Shown piece by piece: positions 1 to 10,883 of a stretch of 64,000 bases of DNA. The stretch is from Pseudomonas sp. FP1742 (lineage in GTDB: Bacteria > Pseudomonadota > Gammaproteobacteria > Pseudomonadales > Pseudomonadaceae): NCBI RefSeq assembly GCF_030687145.1, contig NZ_CP117460.1, forward strand, positions 1,116,001-1,180,000, written 5' to 3'. A program made the translations under genes and the position numbers. Position 1 is the stretch's first letter; every line of letters begins with the position of its first letter. Below the pieces are notes generated by a model. It did not search any database and was not told the DNA's origin. It was given only the letters and a program-made list of their open reading frames with translations.

Positions 1-666
1 GTTCTGCAAGGCGAAGCAATGGTCGGCCACGACCGCCAGGGTGTCGGCGATGAAGACTTTCTTGATGAAACCCTGCATGAACCGCGTGGCACCTTCGGAG
101 AACTTGTCGAGGGTGTGGGTACGGTTGTTGAACTGGTCGGCCAGGTCGCGGAAACGCAACACGGGGCCCGCGATCAGGTGCGGGAAGATCGCCACGAACG
201 CCGCAAAGTCGATCAGGTTGCGGGTGGCCGGGGTATCACCGCGGTAGACGTCGATGATGTAGCTGATGGACTCGAAGATGTAGAACGAGATCCCGATCGG
301 CAACAGCACGTGGGTCAGGATGAACGGCGACAGACCGACCGAGGTCATCATCGCGTTGATGCTGTCCACGCCGAAGTTGGCGTACTTGAAGTAGCCGAGG
401 ATGCACAAGTCCACCGCGACGCCGAGCAGCAGCCAGCGCTGGGCCGGTTTGGTCCGGACACCGGCGGCGCCAACTTTCAGGCCGATCCAGTAGTTCCACA
501 GCGTGACGGCTGCGAACAGCGCAAGGAAGTCCACACGCCACCAGGCGTAGAACACGTAGCTGGCGATCAGCAGCAGCAGGTTGCGATAGCGTATTCCGCT
601 CAGGTAGTACAAGCCGAGAAAGATCGGCAAGAACAGAAACAGGAATACGTTGGATGAAAATACCAT
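1..666 (-). CDS. algI: Alginate O-acetyltransferase AlgI (MBOAT), 3' end cut by window
   Basis: Only the first 222 codons are present, starting at the ATG at 664-666 and running off the left edge. The start MVFSSNVFLFLFLPIF and the hydrophobic segments that follow match the N-terminus of AlgI, a membrane-bound O-acyltransferase that passes acetyl groups across the inner membrane to AlgJ/AlgX for acetylation of mannuronate residues. The catalytic His of MBOAT proteins lies beyond the edge. It follows algL in the operon after a 213-bp gap filled by a repeat pair, so some mRNA processing between the two genes is possible. Identification is firm from sequence and from gene order. Confidence 0.95.
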   Translation of the reverse strand, partial: MVFSSNVFLFLFLPIFLGLYYLSGIRYRNLLLLIASYVFYAWWRVDFLALFAAVTLWNYWIGLKVGAAGVRTKPAQRWLLLGVAVDLCILGYFKYANFGVDSINAMMTSVGLSPFILTHVLLPIGISFYIFESISYIIDVYRGDTPATRNLIDFAAFVAIFPHLIAGPVLRFRDLADQFNNRTHTLDKFSEGATRFMQGFIKKVFIADTLAVVADHCFALQN

Positions 667-771
667 CCCGATCTCTCCATGTTTAACCAACAGTCAAGGG
701 CCAACGGCCCCCCCAAACCCCCCACCGAAAACCGGAGGGTTAACTCACAAAACTCAAACTCGGCACTGACC

Positions 772-863
772 CTGTGGGAGCAGGCTTGCTCGCGAAGGCG
801 ACGTATCAGTCGACATCATTGGTGAATGTCAGACCGCATTCGCGAGCAAGCCCGCTCCCACAG
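772..863. repeat. REP pair (REPIN) between algL and algI
   Basis: Two inverted copies of the GTGGGAGC(A/G)GGCTTGCTCGCGA palindrome flank a spacer containing GTCGACATCATTGGTGAATGTC. This is the commonest intergenic repeat in the window. Inside the operon, its hairpins could stabilise the upstream alg mRNA or attenuate read-through into algI; that effect is inferred. Confidence 0.9.
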
Positions 864-879
864 TGGTTTTGTGTTTGTC

Positions 880-2025
880 TTAAGAACCTTTGCCCTTTTC
901 GTTGGCCGGGTCGTAGACCTTGGTCAAATCCCCTCCCAGTCGGAAGGTCTTGAACGGTTGCATCTTGTGCTTGAGTTCCAACACATCCGGCGGGCAGGTG
1001 TAGAGCGAGCAGAACGGTTCGAGCCAGGCGAATTTCGAGTCGATCTTGAGATCGGTCATGTCCTGATCCTTGCCGTTTTTCTTCTCGAACTCATCAGGGT
1101 CTTTCACTCCCGCAAGCACGCGATCGCCCAGGCGTTTCAAGGCACCGTTGTTTTCCTGACGCAAATCCACACCGTTGACCTGAGCGAAACTGGCGATCAT
1201 CGCCAGCGGCGGCAGGGCATAGTTGTGATAGGCGAGGGCGCGTTGTTGGCGCTTGAGTTCGTTGGGCAGGAAGCCTTGGGCATCGACCTGATTGGCGCCG
1301 ACCTTGTATTCCTTCACGGCCCAGTCGAACAGGTCGCGGCGGTTAGTGGCGACCGACGTGGCCATCACCGACCAGGCGGCCCAGTACGAGTGGTTGTTGG
1401 TTTGTTCGAGCGGGAGGTTGTCCCAATCGCTGACCACCTGATCGGCCATTTTGCTGAACCAGGCTTCAATCACTTGCGCCTCTTGCTGGTGGGTGGCCAG
1501 CGGATGCGAGTCAGAGAACTTCAGGCGAACATAGGACGAAGCCATGCTGCCCAATGCCCATTTGCGCATGGACTTGCCGGTGTGGTTGAAGTCCTTGGAC
1601 ATCAATGCATCGGCCTTGGCCCAGGCGGTCAACCAATTGAGGGTGCATTCCAGCTGTTCCGGGCGACCGTCCCGCATGAACTGCATCACCCGCTTGCTGG
1701 TGGCGCGCTCAATCTTGGTGATGTCGGCGGTGGTCTCGCGGAAGGCTTTTTCCGATTGCTCGTTCAGGGTCGAACGGGCCTTGTCGGAGCCTTCATATTT
1801 GCTGCGAAATTGCAGGGCGCCGGTGTAGGGCGTCGGCATCGCGTCGCAGCCTTCGCTCTTGTCGCCGGCTTTGACTTTTTCAATCGGCGCGAAGTAACCC
1901 TGTGGCGGGCGCAGCGGCGCGGCGGCCTGGGTGGCGCCAGCGAACATTGCCAACGTCAGCAGGGAGGGCGCGAGCAACTTTTTCAAAGTTCGGGTTTGCA
2001 TACAGTTCATAAGAGGTAGCCTCAT
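880..2025 (-). CDS. algL: Alginate lyase AlgL (periplasmic)
   Basis: Poly(beta-D-mannuronate) lyase of polysaccharide lyase family 5, 381 aa. It degrades alginate that stays in the periplasm and is needed for a working secretion complex. A signal peptide ([20 protein letters not shown]) precedes the mature alpha/alpha-barrel. The family signatures [16 protein letters not shown] and NNHSYWAAW (catalytic His/Tyr region) and [13 protein letters not shown] are all visible. The 5' ATG at 2025 overlaps the algX stop (ATGA). A second ATG at 2010 has a GAGG about 9 nt upstream, so the exact start is open. Cotranscribed with algX. Confidence 0.97.
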   Translation of the reverse strand: MRLPLMNCMQTRTLKKLLAPSLLTLAMFAGATQAAAPLRPPQGYFAPIEKVKAGDKSEGCDAMPTPYTGALQFRSKYEGSDKARSTLNEQSEKAFRETTADITKIERATSKRVMQFMRDGRPEQLECTLNWLTAWAKADALMSKDFNHTGKSMRKWALGSMASSYVRLKFSDSHPLATHQQEAQVIEAWFSKMADQVVSDWDNLPLEQTNNHSYWAAWSVMATSVATNRRDLFDWAVKEYKVGANQVDAQGFLPNELKRQQRALAYHNYALPPLAMIASFAQVNGVDLRQENNGALKRLGDRVLAGVKDPDEFEKKNGKDQDMTDLKIDSKFAWLEPFCSLYTCPPDVLELKHKMQPFKTFRLGGDLTKVYDPANEKGKGS

Positions 2026-3473
2026 TGCCCGGCTTGAGCGGTACGCTGCTCGGCGCCGGAGAACACGTTGCGTTTGCAGATTTTCGCTTCGACTTTCTGC
2101 GGCGCGGCGCCTGGTGTTTCAGGCCCCTGGACTTCAACGGCCAGCAGATTCTGCGAGGCCCAGTCTTCGTCCGTGCGCAACTCGAAGGCGAAACGCCCGT
2201 CGGTATCGGAGGTTTCCGGTTTGTCGATCTTGATGTCCTCGTGGCGCCCATTCATGTACCAGAGGGTGGCTTGCAAGGTTTTCACCGACGTATCGGCGAA
2301 GCGGATATCGACCTGGTGGCTGCTGTTGCGCAGGTCCAGGTTCTTGCTGTTGACCATCAATTCGTTTTTGCCCGGCTTCAGTGTGGCGCTGCCGCTCATC
2401 TGTGCATCCTTGCCTTCGCAACCGTTGTCCAGCAGCGCCATCATCTGGCGGTAGATGGTTTCCTGGTCGAGGCGATAAAGTGGCGAGAACTCCCAGATGA
2501 GAATTTTCGGCGGCTTGGTCTGGAACTCTTCGCTGCCCAGGTACTGCAGCATCGAACCTTCCAGGCCACCGCCGGGGAATGCCACGTTGAGGATGTCGGC
2601 GCCGATGGCCTCTTCGAGGAAACCGGCGAAGTTGTAGTTCTTGCCACTGTGGCTGGTGCCGACCAGGGTAATCTCCGGGTTGCCGGATTCACTGAACAGA
2701 TCGCCATCCGCCGCTTCACCCTTGGGCTCGGTGGTGAACTGATCCATGTACTGGATCGCATAGCTGGTGCCACAGAGTTGACCCGCCATGTTGTGTAACG
2801 TTCCGGTCTTGCCCATGCGACCCGACTTATGGGTCTCGAATTCACGCTTGGGAATGTCGGCGAACACCGGCAACTGCTTGACCTTCTCGGCGACGATTTT
2901 CGCTGTGCGCTGGGCGCCATACGGGGTCCAGTGCTGGTCACCACGGAAGTAGAAATCGTGGGCGGGCAGGGTGTCGGGCAGCGATTCGTTGGTCAGCGGC
3001 GAGAGGTCGGGGACCACGTAGCCCATCTGCGCGAAACGCCCGAGCATGGTTTTGTAGTTGGTCAGGGCCTTGTCGAAATCGTATTTGGCTTTTTCTTCCG
3101 GGTTCAGCTTGTTGCGGTTCACCAGGCCACGGGTCGGCTGGTAAACGATGACCAGCTCCACGCCTTTGCTCTTGAACGCATCGTGCAGTTGTTTCAGGCG
3201 TTTGTAGCCGGCGGGTGTGGTGTCGAACTCGGTGCGCAAGTCTTCTTGCGTACGGAACAGCCAGTCGCCCTGCGCCTGCACCAGCGTGGTGAAGTTCTGC
3301 TGATAGCGCGTGGTGTAGTTCTTCGGGTCGTGGGCTGCCGGGCACAGGTTGCAGCACGGCTCGGCGTTGAAGCTCGGTGCTTTGGCGTCTTCGGCACGCG
3401 CGCCAGTGCTGGCCGCGAGAATACCCGCGGTCAGGGCCGACAGGCTGAGTAATTTGATCAAGTGTGGGTGCAT
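2022..3473 (-). CDS. algX: Alginate O-acetyltransferase AlgX
   Basis: Periplasmic SGNH-hydrolase-like acetyltransferase, 483 aa, that adds acetyl groups to mannuronate at O2/O3. After a signal peptide ending near TGARA, the SGNH-like domain carries DQHWTPYGA (catalytic Asp and His) and [11 protein letters not shown] (nucleophile Ser). The last roughly 130 residues form the beta-rich carbohydrate-binding module of the family. Cysteines CCNLC near the N-terminus match the family's disulfide region. Its stop overlaps the algL start and it begins 11 bp after algG, as expected for a coupled operon. Confidence 0.97.
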   Translation of the reverse strand: MHPHLIKLLSLSALTAGILAASTGARAEDAKAPSFNAEPCCNLCPAAHDPKNYTTRYQQNFTTLVQAQGDWLFRTQEDLRTEFDTTPAGYKRLKQLHDAFKSKGVELVIVYQPTRGLVNRNKLNPEEKAKYDFDKALTNYKTMLGRFAQMGYVVPDLSPLTNESLPDTLPAHDFYFRGDQHWTPYGAQRTAKIVAEKVKQLPVFADIPKREFETHKSGRMGKTGTLHNMAGQLCGTSYAIQYMDQFTTEPKGEAADGDLFSESGNPEITLVGTSHSGKNYNFAGFLEEAIGADILNVAFPGGGLEGSMLQYLGSEEFQTKPPKILIWEFSPLYRLDQETIYRQMMALLDNGCEGKDAQMSGSATLKPGKNELMVNSKNLDLRNSSHQVDIRFADTSVKTLQATLWYMNGRHEDIKIDKPETSDTDGRFAFELRTDEDWASQNLLAVEVQGPETPGAAPQKVEAKICKRNVFSGAEQRTAQAGQ

Positions 3474-3483
3474 AAAATTATCC

Positions 3484-5085
3484 TCAGTCCCGCATTTCGG
3501 TCTGGCGTTCGACAGGGTCGATCAGCACGGCTTTCTGCTGGCGCACCAGCAGGTCGAGAATTTCATCCTGGCGCTCGCCGAGAATCCCCGAGAAGCTGAT
3601 GCCGCTGGTTTTGGTCGGTGCGAGCATCGACACGCGATACAACTCCACGCTCAGCGGCGAGTCGATCGACAGCGGTCCGCTGCCGTTGGCGGCCAGTTCA
3701 CCACCGACCACGATCAGCGACACTTCGGCATCGAACGGGTCGAGCTTGATGTCCCGGTCGGTGTCGCTCAGGTCTTTGATGTGCCCGTAGACACCGGTCA
3801 GGCCGTTGGCCATTGAGATGTTTTCGTAGAGGCGAATGTTCACGCTGTTACGAATCCGGATGCCGTGACGCTTATTGCTGATCACCTTGTTGCCCCACAA
3901 CAGGTTGTCGGCACTCTCGTAGAGGGTGATGCCGTCGGTGTGGTTCTTGTAGATCTCGTTGTAGGCGATCAGGTTGTTCACGCTGTTACGGTCGATCACC
4001 AGCCCCGAGAGGTGGTTGTCGTAGCTGCGGTTGTTGAAGATGAAGCTGTCGTTGACCTCACGGGAAATAATGATCCCGTGCTTCTTCTTGGTCCCGAACA
4101 CCGTGTTGTCGGCGATGATCAGACCGTGGGAACGGTCATGGGGGTCGATGCCGTAGACGATGTTGTCTTTGTAGGTATTGCCCTTGACCACGAAGTCGCG
4201 GGTCTCATAGCAGTAGAAGCCGTACCACATGTCCGAGAACTCGGAGTCGACAATCCAGCCGGTCGGTTCAGGGCGCTTGAGCACCTTGGCCATGTTTGGC
4301 GTGTACTGGGAAATACTCACGCCGTAGGACTTACTGTTGGCGTAACCGAAACTGGCGATCTTGCTGTTGGCGATGTAGGTCTCGGTGCCACCCCAGGACA
4401 ACAGGAACGGACGGAACTCCTTGGGCGACTGGAAGGCCGCCGGACCGTTGGCCTTCTCGCTCCAGCCAGTGATTTTGGTATCGCGCACAAACAGCTGGCC
4501 GTCGTTGACCAGGAACGAGCCGGCCTCCTGGGACAGGCGCAGTTCCTGGGTCTGTTTGTCGATTTCCAGAATGCCGTGTTTACCCACCACAATCGGCAAC
4601 TTCGCCAGGAACACGCCCGGCGAGGTTTCGCTCAAGTACTGCTTGGGCAGCTTCTTGGTCAGATCCTTGAGGTTCATGTAGCCGTCGTCGACGAAGATCG
4701 CCTGCGGGATGCCATGCTGACGCACTACCCACTCGGCCATCTTGTTGTCGCCACCGATGAAGTCCTTCAGGGCGTCTTCCTGCATCATCCGGCGCACGCT
4801 GATCTTGCCGGGTTTGGTGCGCACGATTTTTGCGGCAATAGCTTGGGCGGTATAGCCAGAGGTGTCCGGCAGTTTCGGCTTGGCCAGGTCCAGCGGCGCG
4901 GTTGGCGCGCTGCTGACGGTGTAGGTCTTGGCCTGTTGCAGTCCCTTGGCTATGGTCGTCGATTTGCTCTGCTGTTCAGGTTGGTGCACAGACTTGGCCG
5001 GTTCGACGGTGGCGAAGGCTGCTGTGCTGGCCAGCAGCAGCGCGCCGGCCAGCAGGCTGATCGAGCCTTTCTTGGCGCTGTTCAT
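3484..5085 (-). CDS. algG: Mannuronan C5-epimerase AlgG
   Basis: Periplasmic epimerase converting D-mannuronate to L-guluronate within the polymer; it also belongs to the alginate secretion scaffold. The protein has a signal peptide (KKGSISLLAGALLLASTAAFA), an N-terminal region, and a right-handed parallel beta-helix with repeated NTYKDN/NRSYDNHL-type turns. The catalytic motif DPHD is visible in YGIDPHDRSHGL about residue 320. I chose the ATG at 5085 because GGGAG lies about 8 nt upstream and the signal peptide starts there. An earlier in-frame ATG at 5112 shares a base with the algE stop (TGATG). Confidence 0.96.
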   Translation of the reverse strand: MNSAKKGSISLLAGALLLASTAAFATVEPAKSVHQPEQQSKSTTIAKGLQQAKTYTVSSAPTAPLDLAKPKLPDTSGYTAQAIAAKIVRTKPGKISVRRMMQEDALKDFIGGDNKMAEWVVRQHGIPQAIFVDDGYMNLKDLTKKLPKQYLSETSPGVFLAKLPIVVGKHGILEIDKQTQELRLSQEAGSFLVNDGQLFVRDTKITGWSEKANGPAAFQSPKEFRPFLLSWGGTETYIANSKIASFGYANSKSYGVSISQYTPNMAKVLKRPEPTGWIVDSEFSDMWYGFYCYETRDFVVKGNTYKDNIVYGIDPHDRSHGLIIADNTVFGTKKKHGIIISREVNDSFIFNNRSYDNHLSGLVIDRNSVNNLIAYNEIYKNHTDGITLYESADNLLWGNKVISNKRHGIRIRNSVNIRLYENISMANGLTGVYGHIKDLSDTDRDIKLDPFDAEVSLIVVGGELAANGSGPLSIDSPLSVELYRVSMLAPTKTSGISFSGILGERQDEILDLLVRQQKAVLIDPVERQTEMRD

Positions 5086-5111
5086 GTCGGGCACTCCCTT
5101 CGCGGTTTGCA

Positions 5112-6599
5112 TCAGAAGCGCCAGATAACGTCGATAAACGCACGGTGCATGTACGAATCAACTTCTTTGCCATAGGCATCGCCTGGCTTGAACACGCCGC
5201 CGCGCAATCGCACCAGGGCAGAAGGCTCATCGATCGACTGGCTCAACGCCGCCGGCAGCAGGCCTTGCTTGAAGTACTTGGTGACGACCACGTCCATTTC
5301 CTGACCGAGGTCCTTGTTGCCATCTTCCAGCGGCAGGGAAGTGCTGGAGAGGATCGCGCCAGTCACGTCGTCGGTGTTGTTTTCGACGGCGTTGATGCCG
5401 TTGCTGCCCACTGGTTTGTTGCCGTCCACACGCCAGAATTTGTGGTAGATCACGCTGGCGTCGTATTCGTCGTTGAGCATCCAGGAGCCGAACAGCGTGG
5501 CGGTTTGCATGTTGTTCATTTCGCCACGGAAGGCTTCGCCGAAACGGTGAACCCGCGAGCGGGTACCGGTGTAGTTCGAGCGGTTGCTTTCCAGGCCGGT
5601 CTGTTGGTAATCGGCGCTGGCGCGGGCATAGGCAGCGCCGACTTGCCACTGCGGATCGAGGCGCAGACGTACGCCGACGTCGGTGGCCCAGCCGTTCAGG
5701 TCTTCACCACGCTTGGCTTCTGCCGGGCGGGTACCGTCGGCATTCAGCGGGTTGACCGTGTCACGGTCGCCGCTCATGCCGGTGATGCTGCCCCAGTAGT
5801 TGACGGCGTTGGTGTTGCGCCAGTTGTAGGCGTCGCTGTCGGCGGTGAGGCCGAGCCAGCTGATGTCGCCGTTCTGTTTCTTGTCCAGGGTATCGGCGGC
5901 CACGCCCGGCTCCGGATAGTCGAGCTTGCCGTTATCGTGGGTGTGATGACCGCGAATGCCGACCCAGTTACCCGGCGTCCACTGATACGCCGCATCGGCG
6001 TAAGCGTGCAGGCGATCCTTGTCTTTGGGCGCCAGTTCTTTCAGGTCGGTACGGTATTCGCTGAAGCGTTCGGCGATACCGACGTTGGCGCGCAACAGGG
6101 TGGTGTCGAAGGTCCAGTTCAGGGCTTCGATGTTGGTGTCGCGCCATTGGCCGTCGTCGTTTCGCAGGCGTTGGCGACCGAACTTGAGGATCTCGCCAGG
6201 GTAAGGCGTGAGGCCCTGGTAACCGACCCAGAACTCGCGCATCGCCAGGTAGTTTTTCTTGGTCTTGCGATCACCGCTGTCGGTGGTCTGGGTACCGCTG
6301 TTGTCGGACTGCTGCAGGGTGTCGGTTTCGATGATGTCGGTGGACGTCACGGCCTGGCCCATGGCGTAGGCGCTCCACGCGCCGCTTTCGCCATATACCC
6401 ATGGGCGCAGGTCGAGGCCGACGCCGTTAACGTCGCCGCCGCCGGCGGTGCCCAGGTCACTGTCGTTTTCGGACTGGCCGGTAACTTTGACTTCGAGGCC
6501 GAAGTTCTTGTCTTCGGTCAGGGCCGCCAGGGTCGGGCACGACCACAGCAGGGCGAATGTCAGGCCAATACCGGCCTGCACGAATGGATTGAGTTTCAT
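5112..6599 (-). CDS. algE: Alginate outer-membrane porin AlgE
   Basis: Outer-membrane beta-barrel, 495 aa, through which alginate leaves the cell. A signal peptide ending CPTLA precedes alternating strands ending in aromatic residues, and the last residue is Phe (DVIWRF), the usual BAM signal. The start [22 protein letters not shown] is characteristic of AlgE. The start codon overlaps the algK stop (ATGA), so translation is probably coupled; AlgK is the lipoprotein that helps place AlgE in the outer membrane. Confidence 0.97.
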   Translation of the reverse strand: MKLNPFVQAGIGLTFALLWSCPTLAALTEDKNFGLEVKVTGQSENDSDLGTAGGGDVNGVGLDLRPWVYGESGAWSAYAMGQAVTSTDIIETDTLQQSDNSGTQTTDSGDRKTKKNYLAMREFWVGYQGLTPYPGEILKFGRQRLRNDDGQWRDTNIEALNWTFDTTLLRANVGIAERFSEYRTDLKELAPKDKDRLHAYADAAYQWTPGNWVGIRGHHTHDNGKLDYPEPGVAADTLDKKQNGDISWLGLTADSDAYNWRNTNAVNYWGSITGMSGDRDTVNPLNADGTRPAEAKRGEDLNGWATDVGVRLRLDPQWQVGAAYARASADYQQTGLESNRSNYTGTRSRVHRFGEAFRGEMNNMQTATLFGSWMLNDEYDASVIYHKFWRVDGNKPVGSNGINAVENNTDDVTGAILSSTSLPLEDGNKDLGQEMDVVVTKYFKQGLLPAALSQSIDEPSALVRLRGGVFKPGDAYGKEVDSYMHRAFIDVIWRF

Positions 6600-8104
6600 A
6601 GGGATTCCTCGCCGTCTTCTTCTTGCAGGGCGTGCAGTTCCAGCGTGTCCGGACTCACGGTGCTACGAATGGCTTGCTCTTGTTTGAGCAGGCGTTGGGC
6701 CTCGGCCAGCCGGTCAGGCGGCAGTTGCGCTTCGAGTGTTTGTGCAAGCTCAGTGGCTTGCGGGGTGTCTTGAGCCTTGGCCAATTGGCTGAAGACGTAA
6801 GCGTTGACCGGGTCGGGCCGGGTGCCCTTGCCTTGGGAAAACAGTTGGGCGATGGCGAAATCGGCGCTGTTCTGGCCGTTGCGCGCAGCGGTCAGCAAGT
6901 GATCCAGGGCTTTCTGCGGATAGACCTTGCCCAGGTAACCGCGACGGTAAATCTGGCCGAGGTAGTAATCGGCGGCGACTTCCCGGCCGACGGCTTTCTT
7001 GAAGTGCTCTTCGGCGACCTTGGCGTCGGCCGGCACCATCTTGCCTTCGTAGTAGAGCTTGCCCAGCAACAATTCGGCGCGCGGCTGGTCGGCGGCGCGG
7101 CCGTTGTCCAGGTATTTCATCATCGTGTCGACGTCGCCCAGCTCAGGGAAGTCGTAAAGCAATTGCGCCAGGCTGACCCAGGACGCCGGGTAGCCAGGGG
7201 CGATGCCTTCGAGCAGCGACTGCGCGGTTTTTTCGTCGGTCTTGCCCAGGCTCGCATCGCCCAGCACGCGGGCCACGCTGTCGACCCGTTGCGCAGAGAC
7301 GGTGCCACGGCTGTGAGCGGCCTGCATCTGCTTGATCAGTTCAGCCTGTTGTTCGGGCTGGCCACGTTTCTGATAGACCGTGGCCAGTTCGACGTAGCAG
7401 ATGTCGGTGGTGTTCAGCGCCGCTTTGCAGATTTTTTCCACGTCATCCAGGTGCTGGTCGTAAGTGCCCTGGGTGCGATAGAGCAGCACCTGGGCCAGAC
7501 CTGCTTCCGGTTTGCCTTCGGCGCGCCATTGGCTGATCTGCTGCTGCGCGTTGACGTTGGGGAAACTGTGCGGGAATTGCAGGTACAGCATCGCCAGCGG
7601 AATCAGGGTGTTGCCTTCGCCATTGGCCGCGGCTTTCTTCAGCAGTGCTTCGGCTTCGTGGTGTTCGGCTTCGGTGGCGCCGGGTTTGGCCACCAGCAGG
7701 CGACCCAGGCGAGCCTGAGCCCGCGGCGAGACGCTGGCCGCGGCGCGGTAAGTCGCCTCGGCCTTTTTGATCTGCGCCGGGTCGCGGCTGTCGACCTGTA
7801 TGTCGGCCAGCCCAACCTGTGCTTCGCTGTAACCCAGGTCCGCCAGTTGCTGATAGTTCTGCGCCGCCAGCGTCGTATCACCGCGCTTGAGCGCTTCATT
7901 GGCCAGACGCTGGTCGGGCAGACCGGCGCAACCGGCCAGGCTTACGGCCAATGCAACGGCACACAGTGATCCCATGTGGGAGCGGGCTTGCTCGCGAAGC
8001 AGGCGATGCGGTGCATCAGGCAAACCGTGTTGATCCCTTCGCGAGCAAGCCCGCTCCCACAAGGTATGCGGTGTGTTCAGGATTTTTGTGATAGTCACAG
8101 GCAT
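6596..8104 (-). CDS. algK: Alginate export lipoprotein AlgK, with repeat-encoded N-terminus
   Basis: Outer-membrane lipoprotein made of Sel1/TPR-like helical repeats that supports AlgE localisation. The lipobox VSLAGC and mature start [18 protein letters not shown] are typical of AlgK. The region before the lipobox is unusual: codons of about residues 15-44 (8062-7974) are a complete REP pair, read in frame without a stop. Possible starts are ATG 8104, GTG 8098 (GAGG about 8 nt upstream, the best Shine-Dalgarno fit) and ATG 7975, which lies after the repeat but lacks a ribosome site and a basic n-region. The body of the gene is intact. Confidence 0.93.
   Translation of the reverse strand: MPVTITKILNTPHTLWERACSRRDQHGLPDAPHRLLREQARSHMGSLCAVALAVSLAGCAGLPDQRLANEALKRGDTTLAAQNYQQLADLGYSEAQVGLADIQVDSRDPAQIKKAEATYRAAASVSPRAQARLGRLLVAKPGATEAEHHEAEALLKKAAANGEGNTLIPLAMLYLQFPHSFPNVNAQQQISQWRAEGKPEAGLAQVLLYRTQGTYDQHLDDVEKICKAALNTTDICYVELATVYQKRGQPEQQAELIKQMQAAHSRGTVSAQRVDSVARVLGDASLGKTDEKTAQSLLEGIAPGYPASWVSLAQLLYDFPELGDVDTMMKYLDNGRAADQPRAELLLGKLYYEGKMVPADAKVAEEHFKKAVGREVAADYYLGQIYRRGYLGKVYPQKALDHLLTAARNGQNSADFAIAQLFSQGKGTRPDPVNAYVFSQLAKAQDTPQATELAQTLEAQLPPDRLAEAQRLLKQEQAIRSTVSPDTLELHALQEEDGEESL
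7974..8062. repeat. REP pair inside the 5' end of algK
   Basis: The same inverted pair as elsewhere (TGTGGGAGCGGGCTTGCTCGCGAAG ... CTTCGCGAGCAAGCCCGCTCCCACA) lies between the probable algK start and its lipobox. In the algK frame it encodes WERACSRRD...LLREQARSH, the peptide signature of translated REP DNA. It is the only REP in the window that falls inside a likely coding region. Confidence 0.9.
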
Positions 8105-8113
8105 GTCCTCGAC

Positions 8114-9283
8114 TTAAAGACCGGCGGCCATGGCTTTGTTGATCAGCCAGTTCAGGTTCGGGCCTCGGGTGCTGTTCACTTCTGCAGGGCGGCCGGCGAG
8201 GGAGCTGTCCAGCGGCTCGTCAGGCTTGATCTGCACACGGATGTCGGATGACAGGTCTTCGCTTTTCAGGCTGGTGCTGCTGACGATCTTGCCGGTACGG
8301 GTCTGGTCTTCGCCGGCGATCTGGAAGCTGACCGTGGTGCCCGGGCGCACATCGCCGAACTGACGATAGGAGAAGCGGGCTTCAACGTTGGCTTCGGTAT
8401 TGCGCGGCACCAGTTGGAAGATCACGTCACCTTTGTTGGCGTATTGACCGTTAGCCACCAGTTGCTGGGCCACGGTGCAATCGCACGGGGAGGTCAGGGT
8501 GCCGGTCATTTGCTTGCCGAAGAGCTCTTCAACCTTGGACGGTTGCAGTTGGTTTTCGTCCAGATGGCCCTTGAGCACGTCGAGCATGCTGGTGCTGAAG
8601 GTTGCCAGCGGTGCGCCTTTGGCGGCAACGCCGTCAGCCTTGATCAGGCTCTGTACGGTGCCGTCGCGCGGCATGGTGATGTTCATGCCTTGCACGCTGA
8701 CCAGGCCAGCCTGGGCGTGGCTGACGAAGTACATGCCGTACACCGATTTGAAAATGAAACCGAACGCCACCAGCCCGACCACGAAGATACCGGCGCTGAA
8801 GGTCACCGCTTTCAGTCGGCCGAGCGCGGTCATGCCATGACCGCCGTCCTTGACCTTGCGCGCCTTGGTGAAGTTGTCGCGTTGCAGGGTTGCGAGCATT
8901 TCACCCACGCTGACGATGTCACCGGCCAGGTGCGAGGTGATCAGGTGGCGCAGGGTGGAAATGTCCCGGGGTTCCAGGTTCTGGAACTGGCAACCGACGC
9001 GGCCTGTCTGGCGGTCGACGGAGCGGATCTGCAATTCCACGTCCATGGCCAGGCCAAGGTTATCGATGACGAATTGCAGGCGGGCCTTGTGCACATCGCC
9101 GACCTTCAGTGGCAGCTGACCGGCGTTGAACGCCAGGCCGCCTGCGGAAAGGTCGATGACCCGGGCTTCGACCGGGGTCCGGTCAGGGCCGAAGAAACGC
9201 AGCTTGGCCGGGATTTTTACCCGGGCGTGTTGGCGCTGGGCTTCGGATTCGTGCACTACGTTGCTGTTGACGGCGGTATTCAT
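8114..9283 (-). CDS. alg44: Alginate polymerisation protein Alg44 (PilZ c-di-GMP receptor)
   Basis: Inner-membrane co-polymerase, 389 aa. The N-terminal PilZ domain (about residues 15-120) has both c-di-GMP contacts: RQHAR (RxxxR) and DLSAGG (D/NxSxxG). One membrane segment follows near residues 158-180 (FSAGIFVVGLVAFGFIF), then a periplasmic HlyD/membrane-fusion-like region. c-di-GMP binding to this protein is known to switch on Alg8. It sits between alg8 and algK, 35 bp after alg8. All ligand residues are present, so the gene should be functional. Confidence 0.97.
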   Translation of the reverse strand: MNTAVNSNVVHESEAQRQHARVKIPAKLRFFGPDRTPVEARVIDLSAGGLAFNAGQLPLKVGDVHKARLQFVIDNLGLAMDVELQIRSVDRQTGRVGCQFQNLEPRDISTLRHLITSHLAGDIVSVGEMLATLQRDNFTKARKVKDGGHGMTALGRLKAVTFSAGIFVVGLVAFGFIFKSVYGMYFVSHAQAGLVSVQGMNITMPRDGTVQSLIKADGVAAKGAPLATFSTSMLDVLKGHLDENQLQPSKVEELFGKQMTGTLTSPCDCTVAQQLVANGQYANKGDVIFQLVPRNTEANVEARFSYRQFGDVRPGTTVSFQIAGEDQTRTGKIVSSTSLKSEDLSSDIRVQIKPDEPLDSSLAGRPAEVNSTRGPNLNWLINKAMAAGL

Positions 9284-9318
9284 ATGGGCGATTTCCTAGT
9301 TAATTCAGGCGAGTTCGG

Positions 9319-10809
9319 TCAGACCATCATCAGCAGCACGGCGACAAAGATGCTGCCGGCGGAGAAGGTCATGGTCCGAGACGACCAGGTGTTGAACCAA
9401 CGTTGAAAGCTGGCGAGATCACGGGTCAGAGAAGTGGGCTGGCGAGTCCAGGATTGTTGATCGAGGCGGAAGAACACGTAGATCTTCACCAGCGCGCCGA
9501 CGATCTGGTTGTAATAGAGAATGACTGGGTACGCCGGGCCGATCCGGTGACCGGAACAGGACAGCAACAGGGTCAGGATCAGGCGGGTGATGCCGATCCA
9601 CAGCAAGTAAACCAGGATGAACGCGGTGCCGTACTTGAAGGTGGCGATGAGCGCCACGGTCAGGCCCAGCAGGGACGTCCACATCGACACGCGCTGATCG
9701 AACAGCACCACTGACGTGAACAGGCCGAGGCGTTTCATCCCCAGGCCCAGGGCGCGGGAGTTCTGCCGCAGGTTGTTGCCGTACCAGCGGAACATCAGTT
9801 TGCGACTGGCCTTGATGAAGCTCTTTTCCGGCGGGTGTTCCACGGTATGGATCGCGGCGTCGGGCACGTAGAACGTGTCGTAACCCAGGCGCATCAGGCT
9901 GAACCAGCTCGATTTGTCGTCACCGGTCAGGAACTTGAAGCGGCCCAGACGCCAGTGTTGCAGCGAGTCGCTTTCCACGTCGGCGATGAAGTCCGGGTTG
10001 GTGACCACGGTGGCGCGGAACACCGACATCCGGCCGGTCATGGTCAATACACGCTTGGACAGGGCCATGGAGCACATGTTGATGTGGCGCTGGGCGAATC
10101 GCAGTTTGTGCCATTCGCTCATGATGTAGCCGCCGCGCACTTCGCAGAACTCGTTGGTGGTCAGGCCGCCGACATTGCCGAACAGCTGGAACCACGGCAC
10201 GGTCTTGAGCACGACGCCTTCGGCCAGCACGGTGTCGCCATCGATCACGGCAACCACGGCACGGTCGTCCGGCAGGTGGCGGGAGATGGCGCGGAAACCA
10301 TAAGCCAGGCCATCGCGCTTGCCGGTGCCGGGAATGCGCACGAAGTCGAGCTTGACCCGTGTCGGTGGGTTCATGCGCTTCCAGAGGCTCTTGACCAGCA
10401 GCTCATCGGACATTTCAACGATGGAGCACACCACGGTAGTCGGCAGGCCGCAGTCGATGGCCTCGCGGATCACCGAGCTGTAGACCTGCGCGGTGGTCAG
10501 CGCATCGATGCGGAAGCTGGTGACCATCAGGAACACGTGGGACGGGTCTGCCTCTTTGCCCAGCTTGCGCACTTTGCGCCGCAGGTGCGGGTAGACCACG
10601 TACAGAAACAGCATGCCGCGCAAAAAGTGCGTGGCACCCATCGAGTAGCGCCAGATACCGACGATACCGATCAGGAAGATGAAGTCCTTCGACTCGGAGT
10701 CGAACGTGGACGGAGGCAACGCCAGGGCGATGCCCATTAATAAACTTAGGTAAAACAGCCAACCGGCGGCCTGAAGTAGGCCGTGCTTTAGCCTGTGCAT
10801 AATCTGCAT
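9319..10809 (-). CDS. alg8: Alginate polymerase Alg8 (GT2 glycosyltransferase)
   Basis: Processive family-2 glycosyltransferase, 496 aa, that polymerises GDP-mannuronate at the inner membrane. Two N-terminal membrane segments precede the cytoplasmic catalytic domain, with DGDTVL (DxD-type) and [20 protein letters not shown]; several membrane helices follow. [15 protein letters not shown] occupies the place of the QxxRW motif of cellulose-synthase-like enzymes. The first ATG is at 10809; a second at 10800 is equally possible. It works with Alg44, encoded next. Confidence 0.96.
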   Translation of the reverse strand: MQIMHRLKHGLLQAAGWLFYLSLLMGIALALPPSTFDSESKDFIFLIGIVGIWRYSMGATHFLRGMLFLYVVYPHLRRKVRKLGKEADPSHVFLMVTSFRIDALTTAQVYSSVIREAIDCGLPTTVVCSIVEMSDELLVKSLWKRMNPPTRVKLDFVRIPGTGKRDGLAYGFRAISRHLPDDRAVVAVIDGDTVLAEGVVLKTVPWFQLFGNVGGLTTNEFCEVRGGYIMSEWHKLRFAQRHINMCSMALSKRVLTMTGRMSVFRATVVTNPDFIADVESDSLQHWRLGRFKFLTGDDKSSWFSLMRLGYDTFYVPDAAIHTVEHPPEKSFIKASRKLMFRWYGNNLRQNSRALGLGMKRLGLFTSVVLFDQRVSMWTSLLGLTVALIATFKYGTAFILVYLLWIGITRLILTLLLSCSGHRIGPAYPVILYYNQIVGALVKIYVFFRLDQQSWTRQPTSLTRDLASFQRWFNTWSSRTMTFSAGSIFVAVLLMMV

Positions 10810-10883
10810 CCGTCTCGATCTCGGGCGAGCCTGTGGGGTGGCCCGATGGGGTTAAGGCAGGCTTACAAAACTGGCGAGGGTCA

